DNA from: Pseudomonas nitroreducens TX1
Lineage (GTDB): Bacteria; Pseudomonadota; Gammaproteobacteria; Pseudomonadales; Pseudomonadaceae
NCBI RefSeq assembly: GCF_000313755.1
Contig: NZ_AMZB01000084.1
Span: 1-64,000, forward strand
Length of the DNA: 64,000 nt
Reading direction: 5' to 3'
A model generated the notes under the pieces. The model saw only the letters and a list, made by a program, of their open reading frames with translations, was not told the origin of the DNA and ran no database searches. Position numbers and translations under genes: made by a program. Positions 59,182 through 64,000 of the stretch are shown one piece after another; position 1 is the stretch's first letter, and each line of letters starts with the position of its first letter.

Positions 59182-60227
59182 ATATCAAGGAAGCCCTCAG
59201 CCGCGTGGTCAACCAGCTGGACCTGACCACCGAGGAAATGCAGGACGTCATGCGCGAGATCATGACCGGACAGTGCACCGACGCGCAGATCGGCGCCTTC
59301 CTCATGGGCATGCGCATGAAGAGCGAGACCATCGACGAGATCGTCGGCGCCGTGGCGGTGATGCGCGAGCTGGCCGACCAGGTCGAACTGGACAGCCTGA
59401 AGCATGTGGTCGACGTGGTCGGCACCGGCGGTGACGGCGCGAACATCTTCAACGTGTCCTCGGCGGCGGCCTTCGTGGTCGCCGCAGCGGGCGGCAAGGT
59501 CGCCAAGCACGGTAACCGTGCAGTCTCCGGCAAGAGCGGCAGCGCCGACCTGCTGGAGGCCGCCGGCATCTACCTGGACCTCAAGCCGGTCCAGGTGAAG
59601 CGCTGCATCGAGACCGTCGGTGTCGGCTTCATGTTCGCCCAGGTCCACCACAAGGCCATGAAGCACGCCGCCGGCCCGCGCCGCGAGTTGGGCCTGCGCA
59701 CCCTGTTCAACATGCTCGGCCCGCTGACCAACCCGGCCGGCGTGAAACACCAAGTGGTCGGCGTGTTCAGCCAGGCGCTGTGCCGCCCGCTGGCCGAGGT
59801 ACTCAAGCGCCTGGGCAGCGAGCACATCCTCGTGGTGCATTCGCGCGATGGCCTGGACGAGTTCAGCCTCGCTGCACCGACCCACATCGCCGAACTGAAG
59901 GATGGCGTGGTCACCGAATACGAAGTGCAGCCCGAAGACTTCGGCATCAAGAGCCAGAGCCTGATCGGCCTGACCGTGGACAGCCCGCAGCAGTCGCTGG
60001 AACTGATCCGTGATGCCCTTGGCCGGCGCAAGACCGAGGCCGGGCAGAAGGCTGCCGAACTGATCGTGCTCAACGCCGGCGCCGCGCTCTACGCAGCCGA
60101 CCTGGCCACCAGCCTGCACGAAGGCATGCAATTGGCCCACGACGCCCTGCACACGGGGCTGGCGCGGGAGAAGATGGAAGAGCTGGCGGCCTTTACCGCC
60201 GTTTACCGAGAGGAGAACGCACAGTGA
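59178..60227 (+). CDS. trpD: Anthranilate phosphoribosyltransferase TrpD
   Basis: 349 aa. [17 protein letters not shown] and [18 protein letters not shown] bind PRPP and anthranilate. ATGA overlap with trpG and GTGA overlap with trpC, a fully coupled trio. Confidence 0.97.
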   Translation: MNIKEALSRVVNQLDLTTEEMQDVMREIMTGQCTDAQIGAFLMGMRMKSETIDEIVGAVAVMRELADQVELDSLKHVVDVVGTGGDGANIFNVSSAAAFVVAAAGGKVAKHGNRAVSGKSGSADLLEAAGIYLDLKPVQVKRCIETVGVGFMFAQVHHKAMKHAAGPRRELGLRTLFNMLGPLTNPAGVKHQVVGVFSQALCRPLAEVLKRLGSEHILVVHSRDGLDEFSLAAPTHIAELKDGVVTEYEVQPEDFGIKSQSLIGLTVDSPQQSLELIRDALGRRKTEAGQKAAELIVLNAGAALYAADLATSLHEGMQLAHDALHTGLAREKMEELAAFTAVYREENAQ

Positions 60228-61060
60228 GCGTGCCGACGGTTCTGCAGAAAATCCTGGCCCGCAAGGCCGAAGAAGTCGCCGAACGCCGCGCCCGTGTCGC
60301 CTTTGCCGAGCTGGAGCAACTGGCGCGTACGGCGGACGCCCCGCGTGGGTTCGCCCGCGCCATGCTGGAGTGCGCCAAGCGACGGGAGCCTGCGGTGATC
60401 GCCGAGGTGAAGAAGGCTTCGCCGAGCAAGGGCATCATTCGCGAGAACTTCGACCCTGCTGATATCGCTCGCAGCTACGAAGAGGGTGGGGCTACCTGCC
60501 TCTCGGTGCTGACCGACATCGACTTCTTCCTCGGCAGCGATGCCTACCTGAAGGAAGCCCGCGCGGCCTGCAAGCTGCCGGTGATCCGCAAGGATTTCCT
60601 GATCGATCCGTACCAGGTGGTGGAAGCCCGCGCCATCGGCGCCGACTGCATCCTGCTGATCGTCTCGGCGCTGGATGACGTGCGCATGGCCGAGTTGGCT
60701 TCGGTGGCCAAGGATGTCGGCCTCGATGTACTGGTGGAGGTGCATGACGCCCCGGAGCTGGAGCGCGCGCTGAAAACCCTGGACACCCCGCTGGTCGGCA
60801 TCAACAACCGCAACCTGCACACCTTCGAGGTGAGCCTTGAGACCACCCTGGACCTGCTGCCGGAGATTCCGCGCGAGCGCATGGTGATCACCGAAAGCGG
60901 TATCCTCAACCGCGCCGATGTCGAGCTGATGGAAGTCAGCGACGTGTTCGGCTTCCTGGTTGGCGAAGCCTTCATGCGTGCCGACGAGCCGGGCACCGAA
61001 CTCAAGCGCCTGTTCTTCCCCGAGCGCAGCAAGGTCAAGCTGGGCGCCGATCCGGACTGA
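60224..61060 (+). CDS. trpC: Indole-3-glycerol phosphate synthase TrpC
   Basis: 278 aa monofunctional TIM barrel. [18 protein letters not shown] holds the catalytic Lys; [10 protein letters not shown] and [13 protein letters not shown] follow. GTG start with AGGAG 8 nt upstream. Not fused to TrpF, as usual in Pseudomonas. Confidence 0.96.
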   Translation: MSVPTVLQKILARKAEEVAERRARVAFAELEQLARTADAPRGFARAMLECAKRREPAVIAEVKKASPSKGIIRENFDPADIARSYEEGGATCLSVLTDIDFFLGSDAYLKEARAACKLPVIRKDFLIDPYQVVEARAIGADCILLIVSALDDVRMAELASVAKDVGLDVLVEVHDAPELERALKTLDTPLVGINNRNLHTFEVSLETTLDLLPEIPRERMVITESGILNRADVELMEVSDVFGFLVGEAFMRADEPGTELKRLFFPERSKVKLGADPD

Positions 61061-61076
61061 CGCTTCCTGCGGACAC

Positions 61077-61104
61077 AAAAAAGCCGGCAATTGCCGGCTT
61101 TTTT
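61077..61104. terminator. Bidirectional terminator between trpC and vfr
   Basis: AAAAAAGCCGGC-AATT-GCCGGCTTTTTT, perfect palindrome with runs on both sides, ending the convergent trpC and vfr transcripts. Confidence 0.93.
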
Positions 61105-61120
61105 GCTTTCTGGCGTTTCT

Positions 61121-61768
61121 TCAGCGGGTGCCGAAGACCACCATGGTCTTGCCTTTCACATGCACCAGGCCCTGCTCTTCCAGGCTCTTGAGCACGCGGC
61201 CGACCATCTCGCGAGAGCAGCCGACGATGCGACCGATTTCCTGGCGGGTGATCTTGATCTGCATGCCGTCCGGGTGGGTCATGGCGTCCGGCTGCTGGCA
61301 CAGGTCCAGCAAGGTGCGCGCGACGCGACCGGTGACGTCGAGGAAGGCCAGGTCGCCGACCTTGCGCGTGGTCTTGCGCAGGCGGTCCGCCATCTGGCTG
61401 CCCAGGGTGAGGAGAATCTCCGGATCCTGCTGGCTCAGCTCGCGGAACTTCGCGTAGCTGATCTCGGCAACTTCGCATTCGGTCTTGGCGCGGATCCAGG
61501 CGCTGCGCTCCTGGCCGGTGCTGCCTTCCTTCTCGAAGAGCCCCATCTCTCCGAAAAAGTCGCCGGTGTTGAGGTACCCGATGATCATCTCGCGGCCGTC
61601 ATCATCCTCGATCAGTACGGTGACCGACCCTTTGATGATGAAGAACAGGCTCTCGCAGCGGTCACCGGCGTAAATGATGGTGCTCTTGGCGGTGAAACGG
61701 CGGCGATGACAGTGCGCGAGCAATTTGTCGAGGTTCTTGATTTTGGGTGTGAGGGTAATAGCTACCAT
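61121..61768 (-). CDS. vfr: Vfr, CRP-family cAMP-dependent regulator
   Basis: 215 aa. Cyclic-nucleotide domain with the phosphate cassette [12 protein letters not shown]... and C-terminal helix-turn-helix ([20 protein letters not shown]). Nearly the whole sequence equals P. aeruginosa Vfr as I recall it, with a 1-aa insertion in the loop after the cassette (STGQERSAW). Global cAMP regulator of virulence genes and quorum sensing in that species. Confidence 0.96.
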   Translation of the reverse strand: MVAITLTPKIKNLDKLLAHCHRRRFTAKSTIIYAGDRCESLFFIIKGSVTVLIEDDDGREMIIGYLNTGDFFGEMGLFEKEGSTGQERSAWIRAKTECEVAEISYAKFRELSQQDPEILLTLGSQMADRLRKTTRKVGDLAFLDVTGRVARTLLDLCQQPDAMTHPDGMQIKITRQEIGRIVGCSREMVGRVLKSLEEQGLVHVKGKTMVVFGTR

Positions 61769-62143
61769 GCCCGAGTCCCGGAAAGTAGAAAGAGTGGCCT
61801 TTGCACAACAGGCGCTAATGATTTTTTATGTTCAGCTCTAGTGCCGTGCGTCCCTGGCGTGATCCCCCTCGATCCCCAGGGCGGCATGATTGCCTTGCTG
61901 AGCATTCTTGCGTGTACGTAAATCCGCAAGAGCTTAACAGACGATGTGTTACCAACAATCGGAAAGCTGGAACATTCGTGCGGGCAATTTCTGAGAGTGT
62001 GCCAGTAAACCGGCGCCAGCTTAAGTGATAAATGCATACTCGCCGTGTGGAAATGAGACTTGGGTAACAGCGACCGCGCCCGCTGGGCGTGCTAGAGGGC
62101 TGTGATAAGCTGTCGCCCCTTTTTTCCGGCGGAGTTCCTTGCA
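61769..62143. other. Divergent promoter region vfr / osmC-like
   Basis: 375 bp without a gene. I looked for a CRP/Vfr site (TGTGA-N6-TCACA) and found none convincing. AT-richer stretches near 61815-61830 and 61915-62040 probably hold the two promoters. Confidence 0.4.
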
Positions 62144-62566
62144 ATGAAAGCGCGAATCCAGTGGGCGGGCGAGGCAATGTTCCTTGGCGAGTCCGGCAGC
62201 GGCCACGTCGTGGTGATGGACGGCCCGCCAGATGCCGGTGGTCGCAATCTGGGCGTGCGCCCGATGGAAATGCTCCTGCTCGGCCTGGGCGGCTGCACCA
62301 ACTTCGACGTGGTCAGCATCCTGAAGAAAGGCCGCCAGCCGGTGGAGAGCTGCGAGGCCTTCCTTGAAGCCGAGCGCGCCGACGAAGACCCTAAGGTGTT
62401 TACCAAGATCCATGTGCATTTCGTGGTCAAGGGCCGTGGCCTGAAGGAAGCGCAGGTCAAGCGCGCGGTCGAGCTGTCGGCCGAGAAGTATTGCTCCGCC
62501 TCGATAATGCTCGGCCGCGCCGGCGTCGAGATCACCCACGACTACGAGATCGTGGAACTCGGCTGA
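62144..62566 (+). CDS. OsmC-family protein (YhfA-like)
   Basis: 140 aa. OsmC fold with one Cys in LGLGGCTNFDVVSIL and another in SAEKYCSASIMLG, the pair seen in OsmC/Ohr proteins that reduce organic peroxides. YhfA subgroup; substrate unknown. GGAG 9 nt before the ATG. Same neighbour order vfr-osmC-speD as PAO1. Confidence 0.88.
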   Translation: MKARIQWAGEAMFLGESGSGHVVVMDGPPDAGGRNLGVRPMEMLLLGLGGCTNFDVVSILKKGRQPVESCEAFLEAERADEDPKVFTKIHVHFVVKGRGLKEAQVKRAVELSAEKYCSASIMLGRAGVEITHDYEIVELG

Positions 62567-62792
62567 CAGCCGTCTTCATCCTTTCATCATCAAGGGCGCG
62601 CAAACTCTGGCAGAGGTCGCCTGACCTCTGCATAATGCGCCACCTTTTTTCAGGGCCATCCGGCCCGAAACCAAGCAACCACAATCGCCATCGCGAAGAG
62701 GTGTAAACCGTCCTACGCAGGTGCCGCCGTACGCATCTGACGGGCATGCTCAACCACGCGGCAGAGCCGCATTAGATGAGAGTTCTCCCACG

Positions 62793-63587
62793 GTGAAAAG
62801 CAAACTCAAGCTCCACGGGTTCAACAACCTGACGAAGACCTTGAGCTTCAACATCTACGACATCTGCTATGCCGAGACGCCTGAAGACCAGCAGGCCTAC
62901 GTGCAGTACATCGACGAAGAATACGATGCCGAGCGTCTCACGCAGATCCTCACCGATGTTGTCGACATCATTGGCGCAAACATCCTGAACATCGCCCGTC
63001 AGGATTACGATCCGCAAGGCGCCAGCGTAACCATCCTGATCTCCGAGCAGCCGGTCACCCCGACCGACAGCCAGATCGAGGAGTCCCCGGGGCCGCTACC
63101 GGAAACCATTCTGGCGCACCTCGACAAGAGCCATATCACCGTGCACACCTATCCGGAGATCCATCCGGTGGAAGGCATCGCGACCTTCCGGGTGGACATC
63201 GATGTGTCGACCTGCGGCGTCATCTCGCCGCTCAAGGCGCTCAACTACCTGATCCACCAGTTCGATTCGGACATCGTCACCGTGGATTACCGCGTGCGCG
63301 GCTTCACCCGCGACGTGGAAGGCAAGAAGCACTTCATCGACCACGAGATCAACTCGATCCAGAACTATCTCTCCGACGACACGTACGAGGCCTACCAGAT
63401 GACCGACGTGAACGTGTACCAGGAGAACCTGTTCCACACCAAGATGCTGCTCAAGGAGTTCGACCTGGACAACTATCTGTTCGGCGATGCCACGAGCAAC
63501 CTCTCGCCCGAGCAGCGCAAGCAGGTGGAGGAGCGCGTTCGGCACGAGATGCTGGAGATCTTCTATGCGCGCAACATGCCGCGCTGA
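62793..63587 (+). CDS. speD: S-adenosylmethionine decarboxylase proenzyme SpeD
   Basis: 264 aa, the length of E. coli SpeD. Self-cleaves between Lys112 and Ser113 ([13 protein letters not shown]), Ser becoming the pyruvoyl cofactor. Makes decarboxylated SAM for spermidine. GTG start ([12 protein letters not shown]) with a weak ribosome site; no ATG fits family N-termini. Confidence 0.97.
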   Translation: MKSKLKLHGFNNLTKTLSFNIYDICYAETPEDQQAYVQYIDEEYDAERLTQILTDVVDIIGANILNIARQDYDPQGASVTILISEQPVTPTDSQIEESPGPLPETILAHLDKSHITVHTYPEIHPVEGIATFRVDIDVSTCGVISPLKALNYLIHQFDSDIVTVDYRVRGFTRDVEGKKHFIDHEINSIQNYLSDDTYEAYQMTDVNVYQENLFHTKMLLKEFDLDNYLFGDATSNLSPEQRKQVEERVRHEMLEIFYARNMPR

Positions 63588-63623
63588 TTGAGCTTCTCGC
63601 TCGTCACAGCCGCTAGCAGAAAC

Positions 63624-63654
63624 AAAAAAGGGCGCCTAACAGGCGCCCTTTTTT
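63624..63654. terminator. Bidirectional terminator between speD and the carbonic anhydrase gene
   Basis: AAAAAAGGGCGCC-TAACA-GGCGCCCTTTTTT; perfect stem flanked by A and T runs, serving both convergent genes. Confidence 0.93.
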
Positions 63655-63666
63655 CGTTGGGGGCGA

Positions 63667-64000
63667 TCAGTCCTCGTCCACTTCGCGGCCGGTATCGGAC
63701 TGCATCGGGCGATGGTTGTCCGGGAACAGCGCCTGGAACTGCTGGATCTGCTGCTTCGACAGCTCGATGGGCTTTTCGAACAGCACCCACTGCACGCCTT
63801 CGGTGCACGGCGGGGTGGTCAGCGAGCCGTGGTAGAACAGGTGATGGCTGCCCGCCGGGACCAGTTGGGCGAGGTCGGGCGCCAGCGCGGCGGCGAGCGG
63901 CGCCTCTTGTCCGTGCTGGGTTGGCAGGTGCTTCCACAGCTGCGTCATTTGTTTGTTCTCGTGGCCTTGCTGGATCATCAGTCCCAGTACCAGCAGGTGG
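63667..64000 (-). CDS. Alpha-carbonic anhydrase (C-terminal part; 5' end outside window)
   Basis: At least 111 codons; the frame runs through the window edge. HHLFYHGSLTTPPCTEGVQW (split about the SLTTPPC loop) and VLFEKPIELSKQQI are alpha-class carbonic anhydrase signatures; the zinc histidines lie upstream, out of view. Usually a periplasmic enzyme converting CO2 to bicarbonate. PAO1, as I recall, has a different gene beside speD. Confidence 0.88.
   Translation of the reverse strand, partial: HLLVLGLMIQQGHENKQMTQLWKHLPTQHGQEAPLAAALAPDLAQLVPAGSHHLFYHGSLTTPPCTEGVQWVLFEKPIELSKQQIQQFQALFPDNHRPMQSDTGREVDED

Noticed and set aside
62034-62057. Possible CRP/Vfr site near GTGTGGAAATGAGAC upstream of vfr
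   Set aside because: Only one half-site fits TGTGA and the second half TCACA is missing at the right spacing.

Overview
The window is a high-GC Pseudomonas chromosome segment. Gene content and order follow the P. aeruginosa PAO1 block PA0575-PA0654 almost gene for gene (rmcA, rpoD-dnaG-rpsU, tsaD, plsY, folB-folK, cca, spoVR-yeaH-prkA, glpE-apaH-apaG-rsmA-pdxA-surA-lptD, amgK-murU-djlA, agtSR and agt transporter, rpe-gph-trpE, pyocin locus, trpGDC, vfr, osmC-like, speD). Several traits argue for another member of the P. aeruginosa group rather than P. aeruginosa itself: Pseudomonas REP/REPIN repeats, a MITE-like element, a tailocin without the F-type half, a GNAT cargo gene, and an alpha-carbonic anhydrase beside speD. 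The species is inferred from memory of synteny, not from a search.

Layout. 1-58: 3' truncated tRNA with CAU anticodon. 75-8297: c-di-GMP enzyme RmcA, then the rpsU-dnaG-rpoD macromolecular-synthesis operon, all on the minus strand. 8498-13166: tsaD, plsY, folB-folK, cca and a small lipoprotein, with REP repeats. 13225-18072: the stress operon prkA-yeaH-spoVR. 18361-26051: envelope and maintenance genes from lptD down to glpE (minus strand). 26181-28640: amgK-murU, which start a cell-wall recycling route, and djlA. 28641-38904: a DUF3530 protein, the agtS-agtR two-component pair and a GABA/5-aminovalerate-type ABC transporter with two paralogous binding proteins; a 142-bp MITE-like element sits between the two permease genes. 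39094-42196: rpe-gph-trpE.

42460-58267: a complete R-type tailocin (contractile pyocin) sits between trpE and trpGDC. It has the PrtN activator, the RecA-sensitive PrtR repressor, PtrB, a probable late regulator, holin, all baseplate, sheath, tube and tape-measure parts, endolysin and spanins. There is no capsid, terminase or integrase gene. Expected logic: DNA damage cleaves PrtR, prtN is derepressed, and PrtN activates the structural and lysis genes from a P-box at about 45.2 kb. The transcript then has to pass a series of terminator-like hairpins, which suggests antitermination. The tail-fibre C-terminal half is much more AT-rich than its surroundings.

58362-61060: trpGDC. Both trp units (trpE and trpGDC) are preceded by short leader peptides ending in the same ARWRWRA. 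For trpE the leader lies in frame inside the 3' end of gph. 61121-64000: vfr, an OsmC-family gene, speD and the 3' part of an alpha-carbonic anhydrase gene that runs off the window. I saw no CRISPR array, rRNA operon or complete insertion sequence.
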